Position numbers and translations under genes: made by a program. From Clostridium beijerinckii HUN142 (GTDB taxonomy: Bacteria > Bacillota > Clostridia > Clostridiales > Clostridiaceae): DNA of 64,000 nt. How positions within the stretch are numbered: the first letter of the stretch is position 1; the number at the start of each line of letters is the position of its first letter. Under the pieces are notes generated by a model. That model did no database searches, was not told the DNA's origin, and saw nothing but the letters and a program-made list of their open reading frames with translations. This document shows, piece after piece, positions 1-9,555 of the stretch. The DNA lies in contig NZ_KK211336.1 of assembly GCF_000621745.1 (NCBI RefSeq), positions 208,876 to 272,875 of the forward strand, given 5' to 3'.

Positions 1-205
1 ATTAGATACATGTTTGTGAAAGCGGCATTTGAAATTGAGTTGTGATAGTTCTTAGTTGAAGGTTGTTCCATTTTCTGCTTGTCCTAAACTTGTTTTTGGA
101 GCATGCAGAAATGGGTTCAACCTTCCACTTAGAACTATCCAGCGAAAATTTCATTAGTCCGCAGGAACAAATATGTATTTAATTTCGGTAAGGTATACAC
201 ATAAG
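1..205 (-). repeat. Long imperfect palindrome, copy 1
   Basis: Read on the minus strand this segment matches the elements at 8207-8394 and 52468-52723. Both arms contain the blocks GGTTGTTCCATTTTCTGCTTG and its near reverse complement, so the whole element can fold into one long imperfect hairpin. It may begin before the window. It carries no ORF. Its function is unknown; a MITE-like element or a structured RNA are both possible. Confidence 0.7.
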
Positions 206-258
206 TACGGTTCTAACTGAGTTTATGGAAGCAAGAAAATTTTTTGTGGTAAAAACTA

Positions 259-287
259 TTTACAAGATACTACAAAAGTGCTAGTAT
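259..287 (+). promoter_or_regulatory. Promoter of the thrS leader
   Basis: TTTACA (259-264) and TAGTAT (282-287) are separated by 17 bp, a good SigA spacing. They sit just upstream of the first helix of the T-box leader. Confidence 0.55.
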
Positions 288-292
288 TTATT

Positions 293-588
293 ATTAATAA
301 GAGCAAAGTGCACGTAACTCTTAATAATTAAATATTCGCAGGCAATGAAAGGGAAAAGTATTATAGAGTACAGTTTTCAGAGAGGAAATGTCACCGACTG
401 TAAGCATTTCTAAATATGACTATGAGAAAAACTACCCTGGAGCTATGGCTTATTAGCAGAGTTTGTGAAATGCCATCGGTGAAAATCGTTAAAAATTTTA
501 GAGAAGAATTGAGTTTATTTAATTCAATTTGGGTGGAACCACGGATATTATGCATTCGTCCCAAGGCTTGGGACGGGTGCTTTTTTTG
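293..588 (+). promoter_or_regulatory. T-box leader (threonine) of thrS
   Basis: The T-box core GGGTGGAACCACGG lies at 531-543 and is followed by a terminator. In Stem I the segments AGTATTATAG and CTATGA pair above the specifier loop, and AGGG (367-370 region) pairs with CCCT below it. The loop then presents ACT (431-433), a threonine codon, followed by A. This matches the downstream threonyl-tRNA synthetase. Uncharged tRNA-Thr should stabilise the antiterminator and allow thrS transcription. Confidence 0.9.
552..588 (+). terminator. T-box intrinsic terminator
   Basis: A 13-bp stem (552-564 with 568-580, two G-T pairs) is followed by seven T residues. It is the competing terminator of the thrS T-box. 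Confidence 0.9.
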
Positions 589-728
589 TACAAAAATATA
601 TGAATTTAAAAAAGTATGAGGCGCAATTTGGAAGAAGTTGTGTTATCGATTATTAATCTATAGATATATCTAATACTATAAAATTTTAAAGAATGTTATA
701 AAATCTTAAAGAAGGAGGTAACAAGTTT

Positions 729-2636
729 ATGATAAATATAAAACTTAAAGATGGATCAATAAAAGAAATTGCAGATGGATCTAGTATTTATGATTTAGCA
801 AATTCAATTAGTAAAAACTTAGCTAAAGTCGCAGTAGTGGGGGAAGTAAATGGGACATTAGTAGATTTAAATTATAAATTAAAAAATAATGATGAGGTAA
901 ATATTTTAACTTATGATGATGAAAAAGCAGTTGAAGTTATAAGGCATTCTACTTCTCATGTTATGGCTCAAGCTGTTAAAAGAATTTATAAGGATTCAAA
1001 GCTTGCTATAGGACCTGCAATAAATAATGGTTTCTATTATGATTTTGATATTGAAAACTCATTATCCAATGAAGATTTAGATAAAATTGAAGCAGAAATG
1101 AATAAAATAATAAATGAAAATCTTAGCTTTGAAAGAATCGATATTTCTAGAGACGAAGCAATAAAATTAATGGAGGAAAAGGGAGAAACATATAAAGTAG
1201 AACTTATTAAGGATCTTCCAGAAGCTGAAAAGATATCTTTATATAAACAGGGCGATTATATAGATCTTTGCAGAGGTCCTCATATTCCATCAACAAAGTA
1301 TATTAAAGCATTTAAACTATTAAGCGTTGCTGGAGCATATTGGAGAGGAAATGAAAAAAATAAGATGCTTCAAAGAGTTTATGGAGTTGCATTTTCTAGT
1401 AAGAAAGAATTAGAATTACATTTGCATAATTTAGAAGAAGCAAAGAAAAGAGATCATAGAAAATTAGGAAAAGAATTAAAGTTATTCACTTTTGCAGAAG
1501 AAGGTCCAGGATTTCCATTTATGCTTCCTAAAGGAGTAATATTAAAAAATACCCTAATAGATTTTTGGAGAAAATTACATTACGAAGATGGTTATGTTGA
1601 AATTGAAACTCCAATAATGCTTAATAAGAAACTATGGGAGACTTCAGGGCATTGGTATCATTATAGAGAAAATATGTATACTTCAACAATTGATGAAGAA
1701 GAATTTGCATTAAAGCCAATGAATTGCCCAGGTGGAATGTTAGTTTATAAATCAGAATCACATTCATATAGAGATTTTCCAATGAGAGTTGGAGAACTGG
1801 GACGAGTTCATAGACATGAGCTTTCTGGAGCACTCCATGGTCTTATGAGAGTAAGAGCATTCACACAAGACGATGCACATATATTTATGTTACCAGATCA
1901 AATAAAGTCAGAAATAAAAGGTGTTATTAATTTAATTGACAAGGTATATTCAAAATTCAGATTTAAGTACAATTTAGAACTTTCTACAAGGCCAGAGGAT
2001 TCAATGGGAAGCGATGAAGAATGGGAATTAGCAGAAAGCTCATTGAAGGGTGCCTTAGATGAATTAAATCTTGAATATAAAATAAATGAGGGTGACGGAG
2101 CTTTTTACGGACCTAAAATAGATTTTCATCTTGAAGATAGCATAGGCAGAACTTGGCAATGTGGAACAATTCAGTTAGATTTTCAATTGCCTCAAAGGTT
2201 TGAGTTAGAGTATGTAGGTAGTGATGGAGAAAAGCATAGACCAATAGTAATCCATAGAGTAGTCTTTGGAAGTATAGAAAGATTTATAGGAATATTAATA
2301 GAACATTTTGCTGGAAAATTCCCAACATGGCTTTCTCCAGTTCAAGTAAAAATACTTCCTATATCAAATAAATTTAATAGCTATTCAGAAAAGATTAAGG
2401 ATAAATTAAGCTCAGAAGGTATAAGAGTTGAAATTGATCAGAAAGATGAAAAGATAGGCTATAAAATAAGAGAAGCTAGAAATGAGAGGGTTCCTTACAT
2501 TATTATTGTTGGAGAAAAGGAAGAAGCAGAAAATAATATATCATTACGCAGCAGAAGTAATGGCGATGAGGGAACATTAAATTTAGAAGATTTAATAGAA
2601 AGAATAAATAATGAAGTTAAAAATAAAGCTCTATAA
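729..2636 (+). CDS. thrS: Threonyl-tRNA synthetase
   Basis: This class II synthetase charges tRNA-Thr in the cytoplasm. The 635 residues show the usual order: an N-terminal TGS domain (about 1-62), the HxxxH editing motif (HSTSH near residue 72) with the later CRGPH element, the catalytic core with the zinc-binding MNCPGG cysteine near 332, motif 2 (GRVHRHE), motif 3 (VIHRVVFGSIERF), and a C-terminal anticodon-binding domain. The start is fixed by GAAGGAGGT eight bases upstream. Regulation is by the Thr T-box leader just upstream. The length is normal for the family and no key residue appears to be missing. Confidence 0.97.
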   Translation: MINIKLKDGSIKEIADGSSIYDLANSISKNLAKVAVVGEVNGTLVDLNYKLKNNDEVNILTYDDEKAVEVIRHSTSHVMAQAVKRIYKDSKLAIGPAINNGFYYDFDIENSLSNEDLDKIEAEMNKIINENLSFERIDISRDEAIKLMEEKGETYKVELIKDLPEAEKISLYKQGDYIDLCRGPHIPSTKYIKAFKLLSVAGAYWRGNEKNKMLQRVYGVAFSSKKELELHLHNLEEAKKRDHRKLGKELKLFTFAEEGPGFPFMLPKGVILKNTLIDFWRKLHYEDGYVEIETPIMLNKKLWETSGHWYHYRENMYTSTIDEEEFALKPMNCPGGMLVYKSESHSYRDFPMRVGELGRVHRHELSGALHGLMRVRAFTQDDAHIFMLPDQIKSEIKGVINLIDKVYSKFRFKYNLELSTRPEDSMGSDEEWELAESSLKGALDELNLEYKINEGDGAFYGPKIDFHLEDSIGRTWQCGTIQLDFQLPQRFELEYVGSDGEKHRPIVIHRVVFGSIERFIGILIEHFAGKFPTWLSPVQVKILPISNKFNSYSEKIKDKLSSEGIRVEIDQKDEKIGYKIREARNERVPYIIIVGEKEEAENNISLRSRSNGDEGTLNLEDLIERINNEVKNKAL

Positions 2637-2676
2637 TTAAGTAGAGATAATACTGAAATATTAAGATATTAAATTT

Positions 2677-2720
2677 AAGGAATAATTAAAGTAAATATCA
2701 CTTTAATTATTCCTTTTAAT
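2677..2720 (+). terminator. thrS terminator
   Basis: A perfect 15-bp stem (2677-2691 with 2701-2715) is followed by TTTTAAT. Confidence 0.85.
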
Positions 2721-2844
2721 ATTGTATATGGACAACATCATCGAAATTTAAAATATTATTTTAAATTTCTGCAGTTTTTAATTTATTAAACAAGCAGTTA
2801 TATATTATAATGTTATATATCACTTGATGAAGGAGAAGGAAAAT

Positions 2845-3462
2845 ATGTTTTTATTTGGCGGGAATAAATTAAAGGTAAGAAGCGAAGAAGATGAGGATGG
2901 AGTTAAAACTTTCGTGGAATACTATGGAATGAAGAAAAGCGATGAATTTAAAGTAAAGGTTTTAAATGAAATGATTGGAGAAAACCTTTGTTTAATAGTT
3001 TTAGACTCTAGAATGTTGTATTTTGGAAATCAAGTGGAACATGAGGTGCCAGTTGAAGAAATAATAGAGCATTTAGGAATTTCAAGAATAGCATATAAGA
3101 AGTTTGAAATAAAGAAGGTACCAGAAGTATCTATGTTTGGTATTAGCATAAAAAAGGGAACTAAAAAAACTGATAAAGATTATGTAATAGGATTTGTTGT
3201 AAATAAGTATAATTTTAAAAGAATTGAAGAATATGTAAATAGAATGAATCTATATTATTTCATAGATAACGCTGGACTTAGTGAAGAGGATTTATTACAG
3301 AAGTTGAGTGAAAATTATGAAGAAATTGATGAAATGAGTAAGGAATTTTACTGTGAGATATTTAATAATAATTACATAAGTCAGTTAGTTATTTCATCAG
3401 AAAATGAGAACGCTATGGCAATAAAGGAAACGGTTGGCAGGTGCCATTCTGAGTTAAAATAA
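2845..3462 (+). CDS. Hypothetical protein, 205 aa
   Basis: I do not recognise this protein. It is acidic and soluble-looking, with no signal peptide, membrane segment or cysteine motif. It ends in a region rich in Glu. I chose the ATG at 2845 because AGGAG at 2831-2835 is 9 bases upstream; an in-frame TTG at 2824 lacks such a site. It stands alone between the thrS terminator and polC and is followed by its own probable terminator. Codon use matches the neighbouring core genes, so it may be a resident clostridial gene rather than a recent arrival. Confidence 0.75.
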   Translation: MFLFGGNKLKVRSEEDEDGVKTFVEYYGMKKSDEFKVKVLNEMIGENLCLIVLDSRMLYFGNQVEHEVPVEEIIEHLGISRIAYKKFEIKKVPEVSMFGISIKKGTKKTDKDYVIGFVVNKYNFKRIEEYVNRMNLYYFIDNAGLSEEDLLQKLSENYEEIDEMSKEFYCEIFNNNYISQLVISSENENAMAIKETVGRCHSELK

Positions 3463-3693
3463 ATAGTTTCACTCTAAGAAGAATGTATGCAAATTTTATT
3501 ATTTATTAATTTACTAGTGAATTCAACGTCTAATAGAATTAGCAAACATTCTTTTGCCTTGACAACATTATTAGATTATGGAATGATAATTAGATGTCGG
3601 AAAACTACTAATTGATTAATTATTTTACAAATGAAAAATTAGTTGAGATTAAAAAATGATATAAATATTATCTAGATTAAATATGAGGGAGGT

Positions 3694-3737
3694 ATAGGAA
3701 TACTTTTTTGATAGAATTATTTCTATGCGTTTTTTTG
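3694..3737 (+). terminator. Probable terminator upstream of polC
   Basis: ATAGGAATA (3694-3702) pairs with TATTTCTAT (3718-3726) and is followed by GCG and seven T residues. The rest of the 342-bp gap (3463-3804) holds only this and the polC promoter as far as I can see. Confidence 0.55.
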
Positions 3738-3741
3738 AAGC

Positions 3742-3771
3742 TTAACAAATTGCAAGTTTAATCTATATAAT
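3742..3771 (+). promoter_or_regulatory. Candidate polC promoter
   Basis: TTAACA (3742-3747) and a perfect TATAAT (3766-3771) with an 18-bp spacer lie 33 bases upstream of polC. Confidence 0.6.
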
Positions 3772-3804
3772 AGTAGCATACTGAAAATTTTTTAGAAAAG
3801 GTTA

Positions 3805-6800
3805 ATGAGTAGTATGAAGAGAATAAATGAAGCTTTTAGTGATTATGAATCGGCTGGCAGCATAAATACTGCCGTTATACAATCCGTAGTCTTGCGTAAG
3901 AAAACTAAAGTGCTGGAAATGGAAATTAGTTCAGATAATTATATTGAACTAGGGGAAATTGAAAGTTTTAATAGTTTCATAAAAGATAAATTCGGATTAA
4001 ATGATTCTAAAATTATTGTAAAGTATAGTGACGAGGTTGAAATAAGACCTATAGAAAAAGAATTGAAAAATATCGTATATTCCTTATCTACAAAGTATCC
4101 TGCATTAAAGGCAGCGGTTAATAATAGTGACTATGAAATAGAAGGAAATACTATAAATTTTAATTTTAAAATTCCTGTAGCGGGTTTTCTAAAAACTATG
4201 GAATATGATAAGCAAATTAATAAAGCTATAAAACATATGTATGGGAAACATTATAATATCAATTTTATTGATCAAATAGATAGCGAAGAATTGGTGAAAA
4301 TCGCAGAAGATAAACGTGCTAATGAGATGAAAGTTATTAAAGAAATAAAAATTACTCAAAGCAATAATCCTCCTGAAGTACCTAAAGTTGAAGAAGGTAA
4401 GGCAGAAGTAAAAGCTGAGGGCGATGGCAAAAAGGCAAGTAATCCATTCTTGATTTTAGGAAGAAATGCTAATATTAAGGAAAACATAATTAAAATTAAT
4501 GATATTACACCTGATGAAGGAAGAGTGGCTTTAGAAGGTGAAATATCAAATTTAGAAGCAAAAGAATTAAGAAGTGGAAAAATGCTAATTTCCTTTGATT
4601 TATATGATGGATCAAATTCGATGACTTGTAAGATTTTTGCAAAACCTAATGAGTATAATGAAGTGTTTTCTAGAATTAAAAAGGCTAAGGGTCTTAGACT
4701 TGCTGGAAATGCAGGCTATAGTAATTTCTCTCATGAAGTTGAACTTATTGCTAATACTGTTATTGAAACAAATGGTATAAGGAGATATAAGAGGCAGGAT
4801 AATTCAGAGGTGAAGAGAGTAGAGCTTCACATGCATACTCAAATGAGCCAGATGGATGCAATGTCTAGTGCTAGTGATTTAATTAAGAGAGCTATGAGCT
4901 GGGGAATGAAGTCTATTGCTATAACTGATCATGGAGTAGTTCAGTCATTTCCAGAAGCGCACAAATTGCTTGGAAGAGATAATCCAGATATGAAAGTCAT
5001 ATATGGAGTTGAAGCTTATCTAGCTCCAGATAAAAAGCCATCTGTAACAAATGTTAGGGAAGAAAGTATTGATACAGTATACTGTGTTCTTGATTTAGAA
5101 ACTACAGGTTTTTCTCCTCAGACAGAAAAGATTACTGAAATAGGAGTAATGAAAATTAAGGATGGTAAGGTTATAGATAAGTTCAGTACTTTTGTAAACC
5201 CTCAAAAGTCAATTCCTATGAGAGTTGTAGAGGTTACAAAGATAACTGATGATATGGTAAAAAATGCAGAAACTATTGATAAAGTTTTCCCTAAATTGCT
5301 TGAATTTATTGAAGGAAGTGTTTTAGTTGCACATAATGCTGACTTTGATATTGGATTCTTAAAGCATAATGCGAAAGTTTTAGGCTATGAGTTTGATTTT
5401 ACCTATATAGATACTTTAGGATTAGCGCAAGATGTATTCCCTGATTATAAATCTTATAAGCTAGGAAGAATTGCTAAAAATCTTGGAATAAAGGTTGAAG
5501 TTGCCCATAGAGCTTTAGATGATGTTGATACAACTGTTAAGGTATTTAACATAATGATTGAAAAGCTAAAAGAAAGAGGCGCGCAAACTTTATCAGATAT
5601 AGATTTATATGCAGCCGATGAAGAAGCTAAGAAAGTGGCATATAAAAAGGTTAAAACTCACCATGCAATAATACTAGCAAAAAATTACGTGGGATTAAAG
5701 AATTTATATAAATTGGTATCATATTCTCATTTAGATTATTTTTATAAAAAGCCACGTATATTAAAGAGCATGTTTAAGAAATATTCTGAAGGTTTAATTA
5801 TTGGAAGTGCTTGTAGTGAAGGGGAATTATATCAAGCCATACTTCTTGGAAAACCAGAAGAACAAATTGAGGAAATTGCTAATTTCTATGATTACTTAGA
5901 AATTCAGCCTTTAGGAAATAATGATTACTTAGTAAGACAGGAGCAAGTTCCAAGTAAAGAATATTTAAAAGAAATTAATAAAAAGATCGTAGAACTTGCA
6001 GAAAGATTAGGTAAGCCTGTAGTGGCTACTGGAGATGTTCACTTCCTAGATCCTGAAGATGAAATATACAGACGTATATTAGAAGCAGGACAGGGATTTA
6101 AGGATGCAGATAATCAAGCACCATTATATTTAAGAACTACTGAAGAAATGCTCGATGAATTCTCTTATTTAGGAAGAACAAAAGCTTATGAGGTTGTAGT
6201 TACAAATACTAATATAGTAGCAGATATGTGTGAGCAAATAAGCCCTATTTCTCCTGAAAAATGTCCACCTCACATAGAAGGCTGTGAGCAGACAATAAAA
6301 GATATAGCTTATGAAAAAGCCCATGAACTTTATGGAGATCCACTTCCAGAAATAGTTCAGGCGAGACTTGATAAAGAGCTAGATTCTATTATAAAAAATG
6401 GATTCTCAGTAATGTATATCATAGCTCAGAAGCTGGTATGGAAATCAAATGAAGATGGATACTTAGTAGGTTCCAGAGGATCTGTTGGTTCATCCTTCGT
6501 TGCAAATATGACTGGTATAACAGAAGTAAATGCGCTTCCACCTCATTACAGATGCCCTAAATGTAAGTATTCTGATTTTGAGGATTATGGCGTTCTAAAT
6601 GGCTTTGACTTGCCAGATAAAGTATGTCCTGTTTGTGGAGAAAATCTGTATAAAGATGGTATAGATATTCCGTTTGAAACATTCCTGGGCTTTAATGGAG
6701 ATAAAGAGCCGGATATAGATTTAAACTTCTCAGGGGAATATCAGGCAAAGGCCCATAGATATACAGAAGTTATCTTTGGAAAGGGAACAACATTTAAAGC

Positions 6801-8154
6801 AGGGACTATTGGTACTATAGCAGAAAAAACAGCGTTTGGTTATGTTAAAAAATATTATGAAGAAAAAAATATTACAATAAACAAAGCTGAAACAATAAGA
6901 ATTTCAGTAGGGTGCACTGGTATAAAGAGAACTACAGGTCAGCATCCAGGAGGAATTATAGTTGTACCAAAGGGAAGAGAAATATTTGAATTCTGCCCTG
7001 TACAGCATCCTGCGGATGACCCTAACTCAGATATTATAACAACACATTTTGATTATCACTCTATTGACCAAAATCTATTGAAGCTTGATATACTAGGGCA
7101 CGATGATCCGACGGTTATAAGAATGCTTCAAGATATAACAGGGGTTGACCCACATGAGATTCCTATGGATGACAAGGATACTATGTCCTTATTCTTCTCA
7201 ACAAAGGCTCTTGGGGTAACTCCAAATCAGATAAATTCAGAGGTTGGAACCTTTGGAATTCCTGAGTTTGGTACTAAGTTCGTAAGAGGAATGCTTGTGG
7301 ATACAAAACCAAAGACTTTTTCAGATTTATTATGTATATCAGGACTTTCACATGGTACAGATGTATGGCTTGGAAATGCTAAGGACTTAATTGATAATGG
7401 AGTAATTACCAGCATAAGTGATGCGGTATGTACCAGAGATGATATTATGGTTTACTTAATTAGAAAAGGACTTCCACCTAATACCGCGTTTAAAATAATG
7501 GAAACTGTTCGTAAAGGTAAAGCCTTAAAAGAACCTAAATTTCCAGAATATGAAGCTATGATGAGAGAACATGATGTACCAGAATGGTATATAGAGTCTT
7601 GTAAAAAGATAAAATACATGTTCCCTAAAGCCCATGCAGCAGCTTATGTAATGATGGCATTTAGAATAGCATGGTTTAAAGTTCATATACCTCAGGCTTA
7701 TTATGCAACATACTTTACTATAAGAGCAAAAGCCTTTGATGCAGAATTTATGATCTTTGGAAAAGAAAAGGTTAAAGCAAAGATGCAGGAAATTCAGGCT
7801 CTTGGAAATGAGGCTGGTCCTAAGGATAAGGATATGTATGATGACCTTGAAATAGTTTTGGAAATGTATGAAAGAGGATTTAAATTCCTTCCAATTGATT
7901 TATATAAATCTAGTGCTACAAAATTCCAGTTAGAAGAAGAGGGAATAAGACCGCCATTAAACAGTATAGCAGGTATGGGAAATGTAGCTGCAGAAGGTAT
8001 AGCAAGTGCAGCAAAAGAAAAAGAATTTAATTCTGTAGATGATGTAAAGAAACGTTCAAAGATTGGAAATGCTGCCATAGAGCTACTTAGAAAATTTGAT
8101 TGTTTAAATGGTCTTCCAGAAAGTGATCAAATGAGCTTCTTTGACGCAGTTTAG
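3805..8154 (+). CDS. polC: DNA polymerase III alpha subunit, PolC type
   Basis: PolC is the main replicative polymerase of low-GC Gram-positive bacteria, with built-in proofreading. The 1449 residues show the family order: N-terminal domains, an OB fold (about 220-330), a PHP domain beginning with the HMHTQMS motif near 343, an inserted DEDD exonuclease starting at VLDLETTG near 428, the rest of PHP, then the polymerase domain with GSRGSVGSS near 890, two CxxC pairs (CPKC, CPVC) and the catalytic PDIDLNF near 970. The start is ATG 3805 or ATG 3814; the ribosome site GAAAAGG suits the second slightly better. Nothing is truncated. Confidence 0.97.
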   Translation: MSSMKRINEAFSDYESAGSINTAVIQSVVLRKKTKVLEMEISSDNYIELGEIESFNSFIKDKFGLNDSKIIVKYSDEVEIRPIEKELKNIVYSLSTKYPALKAAVNNSDYEIEGNTINFNFKIPVAGFLKTMEYDKQINKAIKHMYGKHYNINFIDQIDSEELVKIAEDKRANEMKVIKEIKITQSNNPPEVPKVEEGKAEVKAEGDGKKASNPFLILGRNANIKENIIKINDITPDEGRVALEGEISNLEAKELRSGKMLISFDLYDGSNSMTCKIFAKPNEYNEVFSRIKKAKGLRLAGNAGYSNFSHEVELIANTVIETNGIRRYKRQDNSEVKRVELHMHTQMSQMDAMSSASDLIKRAMSWGMKSIAITDHGVVQSFPEAHKLLGRDNPDMKVIYGVEAYLAPDKKPSVTNVREESIDTVYCVLDLETTGFSPQTEKITEIGVMKIKDGKVIDKFSTFVNPQKSIPMRVVEVTKITDDMVKNAETIDKVFPKLLEFIEGSVLVAHNADFDIGFLKHNAKVLGYEFDFTYIDTLGLAQDVFPDYKSYKLGRIAKNLGIKVEVAHRALDDVDTTVKVFNIMIEKLKERGAQTLSDIDLYAADEEAKKVAYKKVKTHHAIILAKNYVGLKNLYKLVSYSHLDYFYKKPRILKSMFKKYSEGLIIGSACSEGELYQAILLGKPEEQIEEIANFYDYLEIQPLGNNDYLVRQEQVPSKEYLKEINKKIVELAERLGKPVVATGDVHFLDPEDEIYRRILEAGQGFKDADNQAPLYLRTTEEMLDEFSYLGRTKAYEVVVTNTNIVADMCEQISPISPEKCPPHIEGCEQTIKDIAYEKAHELYGDPLPEIVQARLDKELDSIIKNGFSVMYIIAQKLVWKSNEDGYLVGSRGSVGSSFVANMTGITEVNALPPHYRCPKCKYSDFEDYGVLNGFDLPDKVCPVCGENLYKDGIDIPFETFLGFNGDKEPDIDLNFSGEYQAKAHRYTEVIFGKGTTFKAGTIGTIAEKTAFGYVKKYYEEKNITINKAETIRISVGCTGIKRTTGQHPGGIIVVPKGREIFEFCPVQHPADDPNSDIITTHFDYHSIDQNLLKLDILGHDDPTVIRMLQDITGVDPHEIPMDDKDTMSLFFSTKALGVTPNQINSEVGTFGIPEFGTKFVRGMLVDTKPKTFSDLLCISGLSHGTDVWLGNAKDLIDNGVITSISDAVCTRDDIMVYLIRKGLPPNTAFKIMETVRKGKALKEPKFPEYEAMMREHDVPEWYIESCKKIKYMFPKAHAAAYVMMAFRIAWFKVHIPQAYYATYFTIRAKAFDAEFMIFGKEKVKAKMQEIQALGNEAGPKDKDMYDDLEIVLEMYERGFKFLPIDLYKSSATKFQLEEEGIRPPLNSIAGMGNVAAEGIASAAKEKEFNSVDDVKKRSKIGNAAIELLRKFDCLNGLPESDQMSFFDAV

Positions 8155-8206
8155 ATTTATGACTATAGATAAAATAACTTTGAAACTAAACTTAAGTGGT
8201 AACTTA

Positions 8207-8394
8207 CCGAAATCATAAATATTTTGTTCCGAAAAACTATGAAAATATTGCTGAAAATCCTAAGTTGCAGATTGCACCACTTCAGCATGCTCCCACTTTC
8301 AGTGTGACAAGCAAAAGTGGAACAACCTACAACTAAGAATTTTTAGCAGCTCATTTTCAAATGTTTTCTGCACAAATATATTTATGATTTCTAG
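8207..8394 (+). repeat. Long imperfect palindrome, copy 2
   Basis: This 188-bp element matches 52468-52723 and the reverse of 1-205. The outer arms (GAAATCATAAATAT at left, ATATATTTATGATTTC at right) and the inner arms are inverted repeats of each other. Weaker similarity to copy 3 continues to about 8455. No ORF lies inside. The rest of the 8155-8714 gap shows nothing more than a terminator. Confidence 0.75.
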
Positions 8395-8622
8395 TGAAGA
8401 TATTACCTCAAAGTTTTAGCAAGTTTGTAAATATGTTTATATTATAGATTTAAATATTAATTTTGATATTATAGATAAACTAACTAAGATCTGAACTGGA
8501 GTATTCTCTCTTTATAGTATGGTCTAAATTATAAGTGGAATTTAGATTTTCTAGTGAAGTTGTACTTTTATTTTATTAAGTATTTTAAAATTTGAACTTA
8601 AAAATTATATAAAAAATAACGT

Positions 8623-8665
8623 AAAAAACACAGCCTAGTGATTAAATATATAGGCTGTGTTTTTT
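8623..8665. terminator. Terminator of the small minus-strand gene
   Basis: A 15-bp perfect stem (8623-8637 with 8651-8665), A-rich on one side and T-rich on the other, can work on both strands. It lies downstream of the minus-strand gene 8715-8834. Confidence 0.85.
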
Positions 8666-8714
8666 GTTATATATTTATTGTTAATTTAGTTATAGTATAT
8701 TTAAGTAAAATAGA

Positions 8715-8834
8715 TTATTTTCCATTATCTGTTGAGCCAACTTGATTGTTGCCTTTATCACGATTATTCTTGCCTTTCATCTTATCAACATTGCTCTTAT
8801 CATTCTTATTTCTATTGTATTGAGAAGATCCCAT
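8715..8834 (-). CDS. Small hydrophilic protein, 39 aa
   Basis: A short minus-strand gene is marked by a strong ribosome site (AAGGTGGTGA) seven bases before ATG and a strong terminator after it. The product begins MGSSQYNRNKNDKSN and is very rich in Asn, Lys, Asp and Gly, with no cysteine and no hydrophobic stretch, so it is probably disordered. Small spore proteins of clostridia can look like this, but I see no defining motif. It is short enough to be missed by ordinary gene finding. The function is unknown. Confidence 0.7.
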   Translation of the reverse strand: MGSSQYNRNKNDKSNVDKMKGKNNRDKGNNQVGSTDNGK

Positions 8835-9005
8835 TTTATATCACCACCTTACTTTTTATTTATTATTCGCGGAAAGAGTTTGTGATATTCATATTGAGAT
8901 TAGTTTTTCGCTCTTTTCGTAAATATTGTGGGCAAATATAAAATTAGATTTTGAGCAAATAATCATTTTCTGTTTTCAAAATGCTCAATTCTAATATAAT
9001 AATAT

Positions 9006-9033
9006 TTGACATTTATAACTATAAGTATATAAA
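9006..9033 (+). promoter_or_regulatory. Promoter of the 9087 gene
   Basis: TTGACA (9006-9011), a 16-bp spacer and TATAAA (9028-9033) precede the gene at 9087. Confidence 0.6.
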
Positions 9034-9086
9034 CTTAAAACAAATAAGGTTATATACATTATATTTACAATTAGGAGGAATAGATT

Positions 9087-9491
9087 ATGGCAAAACTATT
9101 AGATAATGAATATTCAATGGTATCATTTAAGGCTCGTAAAGGAGATAAGGAAGCCAGGAGAAACACAATTATAAATATTATATTAAATATTTTTGTATTA
9201 GAAGGTAAAGGTAGCAGTGGTACTAAGGAATTTATGTTTACACTTACAAATAATCATCTATACATAGATGATATTGGGTACGATTTAACTGGTCAGGTAG
9301 ACATCTATCTCACAGAAAAATTTGATAGAAAAGATATAAAATCTTTTAAGGTTAGAAAAGAAGGCAATAAAGAAATAATCTCTCTTGTAACCACTAATGG
9401 CAAAACTGTAACTTATGTAAGGGACAATGAAAACGCTTCAGATTTAGCAACAGAAATGGCTAAACTAATAATTGAAAATGCAGGAAATTAA
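9087..9491 (+). CDS. Hypothetical protein, 134 aa
   Basis: I do not recognise the family with confidence. The sequence alternates short beta-type stretches (EFMFTLTNNHLYIDD, VDIYLTE, ISLVTTNGKTVTYV) and ends in a helix, which resembles small PH-like domain proteins of Firmicutes that sit alone in the cytoplasm. The ATG follows TAGGAGGA by eight bases. It has its own promoter (9006-9033) and terminator (9508-9536), so it is a single-gene unit. Nothing suggests recent transfer. Confidence 0.75.
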   Translation: MAKLLDNEYSMVSFKARKGDKEARRNTIINIILNIFVLEGKGSSGTKEFMFTLTNNHLYIDDIGYDLTGQVDIYLTEKFDRKDIKSFKVRKEGNKEIISLVTTNGKTVTYVRDNENASDLATEMAKLIIENAGN

Positions 9492-9507
9492 ATAATATTC
9501 AATAGTC

Positions 9508-9536
9508 AAAGGGGGTGCTTAGATAACTCCCTTTTA
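9508..9536 (+). terminator. Terminator of the 9087 gene
   Basis: AAAGGGGGT pairs with ACTCCCTTT (one G-T pair) and is followed by T residues. Confidence 0.8.
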
Positions 9537-9555
9537 AATATTGTTATATTTTTCA

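Noticed and set aside
8732-8941. Plus-strand ORF of 69 codons
   Set aside because: It lies opposite the small minus-strand gene with a good ribosome site, is full of Cys, Tyr and His, and has no ribosome site.
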